A stretch of DNA of 64,000 nucleotides from Aquabacterium sp. (GTDB lineage: Bacteria; Pseudomonadota; Gammaproteobacteria; Burkholderiales; Burkholderiaceae_C): assembly GCA_023266355.1 (NCBI GenBank), contig JAHFQM010000001.1, forward strand, positions 704,115 through 768,114, in the 5' to 3' direction. The translations under genes were made by a program, and so were the position numbers. The notes under the pieces were generated by a model that saw nothing but the letters and a program-made list of their open reading frames with translations, did no database searches and was not told where the DNA came from. Below are positions 37,310-45,399 of the stretch, piece after piece; the stretch's first letter is position 1, and the number at the start of each line of letters is the position of its first letter.

Positions 37310-38337
37310 CACCCATGACACCAGCCACCGACCGCCCCACCTTTCGGGGCCCCGCTGCGCAGGCGCTGCAGGACAGCATCCAGGCTGCCGCGGTGAGCGA
37401 CCACCACGTGCTGCTGCTGGGCGATGCCGGCACCGGCAAACGCCACATGGCGCGCCACCTCCACGCCTGCAGCCGCCGCGGCCCCTTCCTGGCGGTGGAC
37501 TGCAGCGCGCACGACGCCGTCTCGCTGGGCATTGGCCTGCACGGGCACGAGGCCGGGGCCGTGCGTGGCGGCTTTGCGGCCACGCACGGCTGGTTCGAAG
37601 CCGCGCTGGATGGCACGGTCTTCCTCGACGAGGTGCACGCCCTCTCGCTGGACGTTCAGCAGGATTTGCTGTCGGTCATGCGCAGCGGGCAGGTGCGGCG
37701 AGTGGGCGGGCGGCACGCCACCCCCGTCAATGTGAGGCTGGTCTGCGCCACCTCGCAAGACCTGGCGCAAGCCGTGGCCGAGGGGCGCTTCCTGGCGGAC
37801 TTGCTGCGCCTGGTGTCCACCGTGACGCTGGCGATGCCCGCGCTGCGCGACCGGCCCGATGACATCCTGCCCCTGGCCCGCAGCCTGCTTCAGGGCCAAA
37901 GCCGCCACCTCAAGCAAGCCGTGCCCGGGTTCTCGGCGTGTGCCGAACAGGCCTTGCTGCGCCACACCTGGCCCGGGCACCTGCGCGAACTGGAGGCGGT
38001 GCTCCATCGGGCCTTGCTGCGCGCACCGGCCGGGGTGATCCGGGCCGAGGATCTGTTGCTGCCGGTCGGCGATGACGGCGCATCGGCGGCCCACACCGGC
38101 GCGGCCACGCCATCGTCACCCGATGAGGCCTTGCTGGCCGACCTCGACGCCCTGCTGGGGCGCATGGGCGAACGCTTCGAGGGGCGACTGTTCGAGGTGG
38201 TGGAGCGCAGCCTCTTCAGCCACGCGCACCGACGTTGCGGTCAACACCAGATCCAGGCCGCGCGGCTGCTGGGTGTCAGCCGCAACGTCCTGCGGGGGCG
38301 CTTGATCGCGCTCGGTGAGATCGACGCGCGCAAGTGA
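37306..38337 (+). CDS. SfnR-like sigma-54-type transcriptional activator with atypical GAFTGA loop
   Basis: The product is 343 residues with no N-terminal sensor domain; the AAA+ core starts almost at once. It has Walker A G-D-A-G-T-G-K (39-45), Walker B T-V-F-L-D-E-V (104-110), sensor II W-P-G-H-L-R-E-L and a C-terminal Fis helix-turn-helix (A-A-R-L-L-G-V-S-R-N-V-L-R). The loop that contacts sigma-54, normally GAFTGA, reads G-A-V-R-G-G (84-89), losing the conserved Phe and Thr. Lack of a sensor domain resembles SfnR, controlled by its own abundance. It is the obvious candidate for the nearby sigma-54 promoters, but the altered loop leaves this open. Confidence 0.8.
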   Translation: MTPMTPATDRPTFRGPAAQALQDSIQAAAVSDHHVLLLGDAGTGKRHMARHLHACSRRGPFLAVDCSAHDAVSLGIGLHGHEAGAVRGGFAATHGWFEAALDGTVFLDEVHALSLDVQQDLLSVMRSGQVRRVGGRHATPVNVRLVCATSQDLAQAVAEGRFLADLLRLVSTVTLAMPALRDRPDDILPLARSLLQGQSRHLKQAVPGFSACAEQALLRHTWPGHLRELEAVLHRALLRAPAGVIRAEDLLLPVGDDGASAAHTGAATPSSPDEALLADLDALLGRMGERFEGRLFEVVERSLFSHAHRRCGQHQIQAARLLGVSRNVLRGRLIALGEIDARK

Positions 38338-38346
38338 GCCCCAGGC

Positions 38347-39663
38347 TCAGAACTTCCAGCCGTAGGCCACGCCCAGGATGTTCTGCTTCATGCGGATGTT
38401 CGCCTCACCGCCGCCCAGCAGGTTGGCAGGGATCGAGTTCTGGCCCGACACCGTTTTGCTGAAGGCGTGGGCGGCGTAGCCCGTCCACTCACCCTGGGCG
38501 CTGGTCTTCCAGGTGAAACCCAGGGTCACGTGGTCTTGCACCACGCCGGGGGCCAGCACGTTGAAAAAGGTCTGGTCGCTGGGGATGGGCTGCTTGGCGT
38601 GGCTGTAGCCGGCGCGCAGCGTCAGGGCATCGCTGTGGCGATGGATCACGGCCAGCTTGATGACGTCGATGTCCTTCCAGCCGAAGCCCGGGCCGGCGTC
38701 GTCGCCCAGTTTCTTGCCCGTCAGGAATGCGCCCAGCGGGTTGTTCACGGGCTTGACGTCGCTGTACTGGATGACCTGGTAGTCCGCGCCCAGTTGCCAG
38801 CGGGGCGTGAGCTGGTAGGACAGGCCCAGGCCATAGCTGGCCGGGATGTCGAAGTTGCCCTGGTCGGCGAACAGGCCCTTGTACTTGTCGAAGCGGCCCC
38901 GCACGCTGGACGCCCAAGAGAAGCCCAGCTTGAGCTCGGGCGTCAGCTCGCCCAGCCAGCCCAGGCGCAGGCCCACGCCGTTGCTGGTGTCGGTGCCGCG
39001 GTTGGTGACGTTGCCCGGTGATGACGAAAAGCCGCTCTGGTCAAAGCCTTGCAAACCTTCTGCCGAGAAGCGCTGGTGCACCAGGTTCAAGGCCGCGCCA
39101 AGGCTGTGCTGCGCGTTCAGCTTGTAGGACACCGCCGGCGAAATGAAGAGCTGCTCCAGGTTCACCCCGGCACGGCCCTGGCCACCGATCGCGGCATAGG
39201 GGTTGCGCTCGTAGCGGGTGTTCATGCCACCGTTGCCATACACGGCCAGGCCTGCGCTCAGGGTCGGGCTCAGTTGGCGCGTATAGCCGAATTCGGGGAT
39301 CCAGAAATTCTTCTTGCCATTGCCATCGTACTGGCCGTTCAGACCGGGCACGGGGCTGCCCTGGATGCTGGCCTCGCGGCGCGGTGCAAAGTAGGTCAGG
39401 CCGGCATCGAGGCGACTGCCCAGGGCCGAGATGCCAGCGGGGTTGGACGCGATGACCAAGGCGTCTTGCGGCAGGGCGACGGCCACACCAGCGGCCCCCA
39501 GGGATTGGGCCCCGTAGCCATGGGCAAAGTAGCCGTTGGTGGCGTGCGCGCTCAGGGGCAGGGCGCTGGCGAGGAGGGCCACCAGCGCGGTGGCACGGGC
39601 CACAGGGGTGGCGTGGGTGCTGGTGGGGCGGTGGACGCCAGAGGCGGAAATGGCGAGGGGCAT
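38347..39663 (-). CDS. FadL/OmpP1/TodX family outer-membrane transporter
   Basis: The product is 438 residues. The mature protein starts with the family motif A-T-N-G-Y-F-A-H-G-Y-G-A-Q-S-L-G-A-A-G, then N-P-A-G-I, alternating beta-strand sequence and a terminal aromatic residue (W-K-F). FadL-type channels take up hydrophobic compounds such as fatty acids or aromatics. Next to sulfonate and sulfur genes it could import hydrophobic organosulfur compounds. It lies 92 bp downstream of the encapsulin cargo gene on the same strand and converges with the activator gene. Confidence 0.85.
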   Translation of the reverse strand: MPLAISASGVHRPTSTHATPVARATALVALLASALPLSAHATNGYFAHGYGAQSLGAAGVAVALPQDALVIASNPAGISALGSRLDAGLTYFAPRREASIQGSPVPGLNGQYDGNGKKNFWIPEFGYTRQLSPTLSAGLAVYGNGGMNTRYERNPYAAIGGQGRAGVNLEQLFISPAVSYKLNAQHSLGAALNLVHQRFSAEGLQGFDQSGFSSSPGNVTNRGTDTSNGVGLRLGWLGELTPELKLGFSWASSVRGRFDKYKGLFADQGNFDIPASYGLGLSYQLTPRWQLGADYQVIQYSDVKPVNNPLGAFLTGKKLGDDAGPGFGWKDIDVIKLAVIHRHSDALTLRAGYSHAKQPIPSDQTFFNVLAPGVVQDHVTLGFTWKTSAQGEWTGYAAHAFSKTVSGQNSIPANLLGGGEANIRMKQNILGVAYGWKF

Positions 39664-39755
39664 GGACTGCTCAGAGAAAGGTTGTTCAGGCCTCCCACTG
39701 TGTCCATGCCCCTTCGCGCTGTGAACTGCTTTTCTCGCAGTTGCTTATGTGTGGC

Positions 39756-41600
39756 TCATGTGTGGCGCAGCCGCTTGCCACCCGCCAGCTTGTGCAACAT
39801 GCCGACCAGGGTGTCGATCTCGGCGCAGGTGTTGTAGAACGCCAGCGACGGACGCACGGTGGCCTCCAGCCCAAAGCGGCGCAGGATGGGCTGCGCGCAG
39901 TGGTGGCCCGAGCGCACAGCGATGCCTTCCTTGTTCAAGGCCGCACCGACCTCTTCGGTCTGGTAGCCCTGCAAGGTGAAGGACAGCACCGCCGCCTTGT
40001 CAGGCGCCGTGCCGATCAGCTTCAGTCCTGGTACGTCCTTGAGCAAGCGCGTGGCGTACAGCAGCAACTGGTGCTCGTAGGCGCCAATGTGGTCGATGCC
40101 CAGCTTCTGCACATAGTCGATGGCCGCACCCAGGCCCACCGCGTCCGCGATGTTGCCTGTGCCGGCTTCGAAGCGGCTCGGGGCATCGTGGTACTCGGTG
40201 TGCTCGAAGGTCACGTCCTTGATCATGTTGCCGCCACCTTGCCAGGGCGGGGTTTCGTTGAGGATGGCCTCCTTGCCATACAGCACGCCGATGCCGGTGG
40301 GCCCGAACACCTTGTGCCCCGAGAACACGAACCAGTCGCAGTCCAGGTCGATCACGTCGGCGCGCATGTGCGAGACCGACTGCGCCCCGTCCACCAGCAC
40401 CTTGGCGCCCGCACTGTGCGCCATCGCCACGATCTGCTTGGCCGGCGTGACCGTGCCCAGCGCGTTCGACACCTGCGTGAACGACACCAGCTTCGTGCGC
40501 GGCCCCAGCAGCTTGGCGTACTCGTCGAGCAAGACCTGGCCATCGTCGTCCACCGGGATCACGCGCAGCTTCGCCCCCGTGGCCGCGCACAGCTGCTGCC
40601 AGGGCACGATGTTGGCGTGGTGCTCCAGGTGGCTGACGATGACCTCGTCGCCGGCACGCACGTTCGCTTGGCCCCAGCTCTTGGCCACCAGGTTGATGGC
40701 CTCGGTGGTGCCCCGCACGAACACGACCTCGTTCGTCGAGCGCGCGTTCAGGAAGCCGCGGCACTTCTCGCGCGCCGCCTCGTAGGCATCCGTGGCGCGG
40801 GCAGCGAGCTCATGCGCCGCGCGGTGGATGTTCGAGTTCTCGTGCGCATAGAAGTACGCGATGCGGTCGATCACCGATTGCGGCTTGTGCGTGGTCGCGG
40901 CGTTGTCCAGCCAGATCAGCGGGCGGCCGTTGACGCGCTCTTGCAGCACGGGGAAATCGCGCCGAACGAGGTTGACGTCAAAAGGCGGTGCAAAGCCCTG
41001 AGCCTGGGGCGACAGCGGGCGCGCCAATTGCCCGGACACCTGCCCTGGCACCTGCAGGCCCGGAGGCTGCCCGCCCGCACCGCCCAGCCCGTTGAAGCCC
41101 GCGTCCAGGAAGTAGAACGATGGGCCTGCGCCGGTGGTGGGCAGCGCCGCAGAGCGATCAGGCGAGCGCAGCGCGAGCACATCGCGCAAGGCCGTGTCCG
41201 AAGGCAGGCCCCAGTCCAAGGGGTTCAGCGTCAAGATGGGTTGCACGCCTGCCGTGCGCGACGCCGGGTTGGTGGCTTGCGCGTCCAGGGGCAGATCGCC
41301 CGAGAACGACGGCGGCACCTGGCCTGGCGATGTCACGGTGGGCACGCTGGGGACGCCTTCGTAGCCGGCTGCATGGGGCACGCCCGAAGGCAGGCCCTGC
41401 TGGCCGGACGCAACCGATGGCACGGCGAAGGGGTGAGCGGCCGTGGGCGAGCTCAGGTGCGACAGACCCGCTGGCAAGCCAGTTGGCGCCGCCAGCCCAC
41501 TCGGTGCCGAGCCAGGCAGCGCCGAGAAGAACTGGTTGGCCAACTGGGCCAGGGCTTGCGCATCCGGCAGCCCCACGCCGGCGAGGTCACTTGTACTCAT
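39756..41600 (-). CDS. Encapsulin cargo: cysteine desulfurase with long disordered N-terminal domain
   Basis: The product is 614 residues. Residues from about 208 onward are a SufS-type (group II) cysteine desulfurase: L-D-N-A-A-T-T, the PLP lysine in F-S-G-H-K-V-F-G, and the catalytic cysteine in R-S-G-H-H-C-A-Q-P. Residues 1-206 are Pro/Gly/Ala/Ser-rich and probably disordered, interrupted by short hydrophobic islands (A-L-A-Q-L-A-N-Q-F-F-S-A-L-P at 16-29; P-S-F-Y-F-L-D-A at 160-167). This extended N-terminus is the targeting domain of family 2A encapsulin cargo. The start overlaps the end of the shell gene by 14 nt. It mobilises sulfur from cysteine as a protein-bound persulfide. Confidence 0.93.
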   Translation of the reverse strand: MSTSDLAGVGLPDAQALAQLANQFFSALPGSAPSGLAAPTGLPAGLSHLSSPTAAHPFAVPSVASGQQGLPSGVPHAAGYEGVPSVPTVTSPGQVPPSFSGDLPLDAQATNPASRTAGVQPILTLNPLDWGLPSDTALRDVLALRSPDRSAALPTTGAGPSFYFLDAGFNGLGGAGGQPPGLQVPGQVSGQLARPLSPQAQGFAPPFDVNLVRRDFPVLQERVNGRPLIWLDNAATTHKPQSVIDRIAYFYAHENSNIHRAAHELAARATDAYEAAREKCRGFLNARSTNEVVFVRGTTEAINLVAKSWGQANVRAGDEVIVSHLEHHANIVPWQQLCAATGAKLRVIPVDDDGQVLLDEYAKLLGPRTKLVSFTQVSNALGTVTPAKQIVAMAHSAGAKVLVDGAQSVSHMRADVIDLDCDWFVFSGHKVFGPTGIGVLYGKEAILNETPPWQGGGNMIKDVTFEHTEYHDAPSRFEAGTGNIADAVGLGAAIDYVQKLGIDHIGAYEHQLLLYATRLLKDVPGLKLIGTAPDKAAVLSFTLQGYQTEEVGAALNKEGIAVRSGHHCAQPILRRFGLEATVRPSLAFYNTCAEIDTLVGMLHKLAGGKRLRHT

Positions 41601-42504
41601 GGTACTTGTTGATTTCAACGTCTTCGAGCACCGCGATGGCATCGTCGGTCAGCACTGCCAGCGAGCAGTACAGCGACACCAGGTAGGAGGCGATGGCCTT
41701 GTGGTTGATGCCCATGAAGCGCACGGCCAGGCCGGGGCTTTGGGCGCCCGGCAGGTCAGGCTGGTACAGGCCCACCACGCCCTGGCGGCTTTCACCCGTG
41801 CGGAGCAGCAGGATCTTGGTCTTGTTGTCCTCGATCTGGATCTTGTCGCACGGGATCAGCGGGATGCCGCGCCAGGTGATGAACTGCGAGCCGAACAGCG
41901 ACACCGTGGGCGGTGGCACGCCACGGCGGGTGCACTCGCGGCCAAAGGCGGTGATGGCCAGCGGGTGGGCCAGGAAGAAACCGGGCTCCTTCCACACCTT
42001 GCTCAGCAGCTCGTCGAGGTCGTCGGGCGTGGGCGCGCCGGTGCGGGTCTGGATGTGCTGGTGCGGCGCGATGCTGTTGAGCAGGCCGTATTCCTTGTTG
42101 TTGATCAGCTCGGCTTCCTGTCGCTCCTTGATGGTCTCGATGGTCAGGCGCAGCTGCTCGGCGATCTGGTTGTAGGGCTTGGAGTACAGGTCCGACACGC
42201 GGGTGTGCACGTCCAGCACCGTGTTCACGGCCGACAGCAGGTACTCGCGCGGGTCTTCGATGTAGTCCACGAAGGTCTGCGGCAGTTCGCGCTCGTCGCG
42301 GCCCGAACAGTCCACCGTCACGCTGGACGCGTCCTTGACCTTGTTGACGCGGTAGATGCCGGCCTCCACCGGGACCCACTGCAGCAGGTGGGTCAGCCAG
42401 CGCGGCGTGATCGTGCCCATCTGCGGCACGGTGCGGGTGGCGATGGCAAGTTGCCGCGCGGCGATGTCGCCCAGGGCGGTGCTGTTTTCGTGGTTGTTGG
42501 CCAT
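41587..42504 (-). CDS. srpI: Family 2A encapsulin shell protein (SrpI-like)
   Basis: The product is 305 residues of HK97 phage-capsid-like fold, matching the SrpI family: Q-L-A-I-A-T-R-T-V-P-Q-M near the start, T-R-T-G-A-P-T-P-D-D-L-D, F-G-R-E-C-T-R-R-G and G-L-A-V-R-F-M-G-I-N-H-K-A-I-A-S-Y-L-V-S-L-Y. It lacks the inserted cyclic-nucleotide-binding domain of family 2B. Such shells assemble into roughly 25-nm cages around a cysteine desulfurase. Its position between a serine acetyltransferase and the desulfurase is the standard family 2A operon. An alternative start was not needed because ATG 42504 matches the family N-terminus. Confidence 0.93.
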   Translation of the reverse strand: MANNHENSTALGDIAARQLAIATRTVPQMGTITPRWLTHLLQWVPVEAGIYRVNKVKDASSVTVDCSGRDERELPQTFVDYIEDPREYLLSAVNTVLDVHTRVSDLYSKPYNQIAEQLRLTIETIKERQEAELINNKEYGLLNSIAPHQHIQTRTGAPTPDDLDELLSKVWKEPGFFLAHPLAITAFGRECTRRGVPPPTVSLFGSQFITWRGIPLIPCDKIQIEDNKTKILLLRTGESRQGVVGLYQPDLPGAQSPGLAVRFMGINHKAIASYLVSLYCSLAVLTDDAIAVLEDVEINKYHEYK

Positions 42505-42549
42505 GGGCCGTTTCTCCGTGGTGGTGGTGGAAAGTGGGGTGGGAAGGTG

Positions 42550-43485
42550 TCAGCTCTGGCGGCTCAGCGCCTGGCTGACGTTGCTGTGGGGCGGCACGCT
42601 CTGCGTGAGCCAGACGTTGCCGCCGATGGTCGAGCTGCGGCCGATCGTGATGCGGCCCAGCACCGTGGCTCCGGCATAGATCACCACGTCGTCCTCGACG
42701 ATGGGGTGGCGCACCTGGCCCTTGAGCAGGTGGCCGTTCTCGTCGGTGGGGAAGCGTTTGGCACCCAGCGTCACGGCCTGGTAGAGGCGCACGTTCTCGC
42801 CGATCACGCAGGTCTCGCCGATGACCACGCCCGTGCCGTGGTCGATGAAGAAGCCACGGCCGATCTGCGCGCCCGGGTGGATGTCGATGCCCGTGCGGGC
42901 GTGGGCGATGTCGGCGATCAGCCGCGCCAGCAGCGGCGTGCCCAGGCGCAGCAAGGCGTGCGCGATGCGGTGGTGCACGATGGCCGTGATGCCCGGGTAG
43001 CACAGCAGGATCTCCGACATGCCCGTGGCCGCCGGGTCGCCTTGCCAGGCGGCCTGCAAGTCGCTGAACAGCGCACCGCGGATGTCGGGCAGTTGCTCGG
43101 CCAGCGCCCGCACGATGGCCACCGCGCGTGGCCCCAGGTCGGCGTCCTGGCTCGCATCGGCCGTGGCGTTGAACATCAGCGCGCGCCGCACCTGGTCGTT
43201 CAGCATGCCCAGGGTGTCGTGCAGGGTGTGGCCGACGAAGAAGTCGATGCTCTCGTCGTTGAGGTCCGGGCGGCCGTAGTGCGTGGGGAACAGGGCGGCC
43301 GACAGACCTTGCATGATGTGGGTCAGCACCTCGCGCGAGGGCAACTCGCGCAGGCGACCCTGGTGGCGCACGCGGTGTGACACCTCACGCGACTCGCGCA
43401 AGGCCTTCACCACATGGGGCAGGTTCCAGCCGGAGGCTTGGGTGGGGTCGGTGTCAGGGTGTGTCATGTCGAGAGGCTGGCGCAT
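42550..43485 (-). CDS. Serine O-acetyltransferase (EpsC/CysE type)
   Basis: The product is 311 residues: a helical N-terminal domain and a C-terminal left-handed beta-helix with hexapeptide repeats. The active-site region is D-I-H-P-G-A-Q-I-G-R-G-F-F-I-D-H-G-T-G-V-V-I-G-E-T, as in CysE/EpsC. It makes O-acetylserine, the acceptor for sulfide in cysteine synthesis. It leads the encapsulin operon, so the cluster pairs cysteine-precursor synthesis with encapsulated desulfuration. ATG 43467 is an alternative start. Confidence 0.9.
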   Translation of the reverse strand: MRQPLDMTHPDTDPTQASGWNLPHVVKALRESREVSHRVRHQGRLRELPSREVLTHIMQGLSAALFPTHYGRPDLNDESIDFFVGHTLHDTLGMLNDQVRRALMFNATADASQDADLGPRAVAIVRALAEQLPDIRGALFSDLQAAWQGDPAATGMSEILLCYPGITAIVHHRIAHALLRLGTPLLARLIADIAHARTGIDIHPGAQIGRGFFIDHGTGVVIGETCVIGENVRLYQAVTLGAKRFPTDENGHLLKGQVRHPIVEDDVVIYAGATVLGRITIGRSSTIGGNVWLTQSVPPHSNVSQALSRQS

Positions 43486-43556
43486 GTGCGCGTTGCTTCT
43501 CGGACTGTGCTGCTGCAGCGATCAGGCGTCCAATGCAGAGATCGCGCCTGCGCATC

Positions 43557-43585
43557 TCATGCATGACATTGGCATGAGCTCATGC
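43557..43585. promoter_or_regulatory. Paired palindromes upstream of the encapsulin operon
   Basis: TCATGCATGA (43557-43566) and the perfect 14-bp palindrome GCATGAGCTCATGC (43572-43585) lie 72-100 bp upstream of the serine acetyltransferase start. A similar core, TCATGCATG, occurs upstream of the hydrolase gene near 44570. They are plausible operators for a homodimeric regulator that I cannot identify. Confidence 0.4.
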
Positions 43586-43643
43586 GGAAATCGAGGATGC
43601 GCCGGTGCGGGGTCGCATGGCGGCCATGGGGCGGCGGGTGCCC

Positions 43644-44537
43644 TCAGGCGGCGCCTTGCGCGGCCAGCCCCTGCCGGGTGAGCTGTGCCTGCAGGAAGGG
43701 CACCACCGCCTGAGCCACCGCCTGCGGGTTGTCGGCAAAGGGGAAGTGGCCGCTGTCGGGCAGCATCACCACCTGGGCGCCAGGGAAGGTTTCCTTTTGC
43801 TGCTCGGCCAGGCGCGCGGGCAGGTAGGGGTCGGCGGCGCCCCACACCACCAGGGTCGGTGGGCGGATCGGCGCGAGCATGGCCGACAGCGTCTGGCTGC
43901 GCTGCTCCAGGTCGCCCGTGGCGCGGTAGAGCTTGAGGATGGCGCGCTTCGTGCCCCAGTCCATGTCGTCGTACATGCGGTTGACGAAGGCCGGTGGCAG
44001 GCCCCGCGGCGCACCCAGCGACATCACCCAGTGGAAGCCTCGGCGCGTGGTCGAGAGCTGTGCCAACTCGCCCAGCACCTGCGTGCGCCAGATGCGGGCC
44101 ATCAGGTGCCAGCGGTAGCCGCGCATCACGCCGGTGTTGATCAGCGTGACGCTGGCCACGGCCATCGGGTTCAGCGCTGCCCACATCAGCCCCCAGGGGC
44201 CACCGAAATCGTGCAGCACCAGGTGCACGCGCAGCACGCCCAACTGGCGCAGGGCCTCGCCCAGGAAGGTGGCGCCGCCTTCCACCGAATACGGGTAGTT
44301 GGCCGGTTTGTCGGCCTGGCCGAAGCCGGGCATGTCGAAGGCGATGACGCGGCCCAATGGCGAGGCGGCCTGCATCAGCTCGCGCCAGTCTTCGCAACAG
44401 CCCGGGTTGCCGTGCACGAACACCACGGCCTCGGTGGCGCGCAGATCGGCCCCGCCTTGCAGCACGCGGGTGCGGATGCCGCAGGCCGTCAGTTCAGACT
44501 TCTGCAGCGGCCAGCCAGGTTGTGTCGGGATGGGCAT
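43644..44537 (-). CDS. Alpha/beta hydrolase, dehalogenase/epoxide-hydrolase-like
   Basis: The product is 297 residues. The oxyanion-hole region is F-V-H-G-N-P-G, and the nucleophile elbow H-D-F-G-G near residue 110 places an Asp where esterases have Ser, as in haloalkane dehalogenases and epoxide hydrolases. The catalytic His is in D-S-G-H-F near residue 262. Substrate unknown. It lies 159 bp upstream of the encapsulin operon on the same strand, and no functional link is evident beyond position. Confidence 0.8.
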   Translation of the reverse strand: MPIPTQPGWPLQKSELTACGIRTRVLQGGADLRATEAVVFVHGNPGCCEDWRELMQAASPLGRVIAFDMPGFGQADKPANYPYSVEGGATFLGEALRQLGVLRVHLVLHDFGGPWGLMWAALNPMAVASVTLINTGVMRGYRWHLMARIWRTQVLGELAQLSTTRRGFHWVMSLGAPRGLPPAFVNRMYDDMDWGTKRAILKLYRATGDLEQRSQTLSAMLAPIRPPTLVVWGAADPYLPARLAEQQKETFPGAQVVMLPDSGHFPFADNPQAVAQAVVPFLQAQLTRQGLAAQGAA

Positions 44538-44583
44538 GGTGTGCTTCCAGCGTGGTGAGGCTGTTGCACATCATGCATGCAAT

Positions 44584-45030
44584 TCAGGGCCGATGGCATC
44601 CGGGCGGGTGCGCCATGTCTGGGGGATGACCCTGGGCCAGGTCGTCCAGGATGGGGCAGGGTGAGCGCGCGTTGCCCTGGCACTCTGCGGCCAGCCGGCT
44701 GAGCGTGCGTTTCATCGCTTCCAGCTCGTCGATGCGCTGCTGCAGGGCCGCCACGTGGGCCGTGGCCAGTTTTTTGACGGAGGCACTGGCGCGGCGGCGG
44801 TTGCGCCACAGGTCCAGCAACTGGGCGATGTCGGCCATGCCGAAACCCAGGTCGCGCGCACGGCGGATGAAGCGCAGTGTGTGCAGGGCCGCCTCGTCGT
44901 AGAGGCGGTAGCCCGAGTCGGTGCGCGGCGCGGGCGGCAGCAGGCCCAGGCCCTCGTAATGCCGGACCATCTTGGGCGACACCCCGGTGAGGCGCGCGGC
45001 CTCACCGATGTGCATGAGCGGCTCGCTCAT
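44584..45030 (-). CDS. cueR: Copper-responsive MerR-family regulator CueR
   Basis: The product is 148 residues: MerR helix-turn-helix (I-G-E-A-A-R-L-T-G-V-S-P-K-M-V-R-H-Y-E), dimerisation helix, and the C-terminal metal loop C-x7-C in C-Q-G-N-A-R-S-P-C-P, the Cu(I) site of CueR. It overlaps copZ by ATGA and is transcribed with it. Its targets are the two 19-bp-spacer promoters at 45289-45321 and 45334-45364. A later in-frame ATG is at 45015. Confidence 0.9.
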   Translation of the reverse strand: MSEPLMHIGEAARLTGVSPKMVRHYEGLGLLPPAPRTDSGYRLYDEAALHTLRFIRRARDLGFGMADIAQLLDLWRNRRRASASVKKLATAHVAALQQRIDELEAMKRTLSRLAAECQGNARSPCPILDDLAQGHPPDMAHPPGCHRP

Positions 45031-45248
45031 GGGTTGAGCACCTCGTAACCCTCGTCGGCGATGGCGGCGGCCGTGGCTTCGCGGCTGAGCTGGGTTTGCA
45101 CGCTGACCTGGCCCGATGGCAGGTCCACGCGGACCTGGGCTTGGGCATCCTGGGCCAGCACGGCCTGGGTGATGGCTTTCACGCAGTGCTGGCAGCTCAT
45201 GCCCTTGACCTGGAGTGCGTGGGTGCTGGGGTTGGCGGGCGTGTTCAT
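45027..45248 (-). CDS. copZ: Copper chaperone CopZ
   Basis: The product is a 73-residue HMA domain with the Cu(I) motif G-M-S-C-Q-H-C. It passes copper to CopA. AAGGA about 8 nt upstream supports ATG 45248; ATG 45275, nine codons earlier, has no ribosome binding site. Confidence 0.9.
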   Translation of the reverse strand: MNTPANPSTHALQVKGMSCQHCVKAITQAVLAQDAQAQVRVDLPSGQVSVQTQLSREATAAAIADEGYEVLNP

Positions 45249-45288
45249 GGCAAGGTCCTTTTGGTGGCTGTTCATGTTCAGGTATCAC

Positions 45289-45321
45289 ACGGTAAACCTT
45301 GACACCATGTCAGAGTCAAGG
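45289..45321 (-). promoter_or_regulatory. CueR-type promoter/operator for copZ-cueR
   Basis: On the reverse strand TTGACT and TACCGT are separated by 19 bp, the long spacer typical of MerR-regulated promoters. The spacer overlaps the inverted repeat CCTTGAC-N11-GTCAAGG (45297-45321). Confidence 0.75.
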
Positions 45322-45332
45322 GCCAGCATGCG

Positions 45333-45364
45333 CTTGACCCTCCCACTGTGTCAAGGTTGACACT
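45333..45364 (+). promoter_or_regulatory. CueR-type promoter/operator for copA
   Basis: TTGACC (45334-45339) and GACACT (45359-45364) are separated by 19 bp. The inverted repeat CTTGAC-N11-GTCAAG (45333-45355) has the same arms and N11 spacing as the copZ operator, so one regulator probably controls both. Confidence 0.75.
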
Positions 45365-45399
45365 GCCGACATCCCGTGTGCATCCTGACCCTCGCCACC

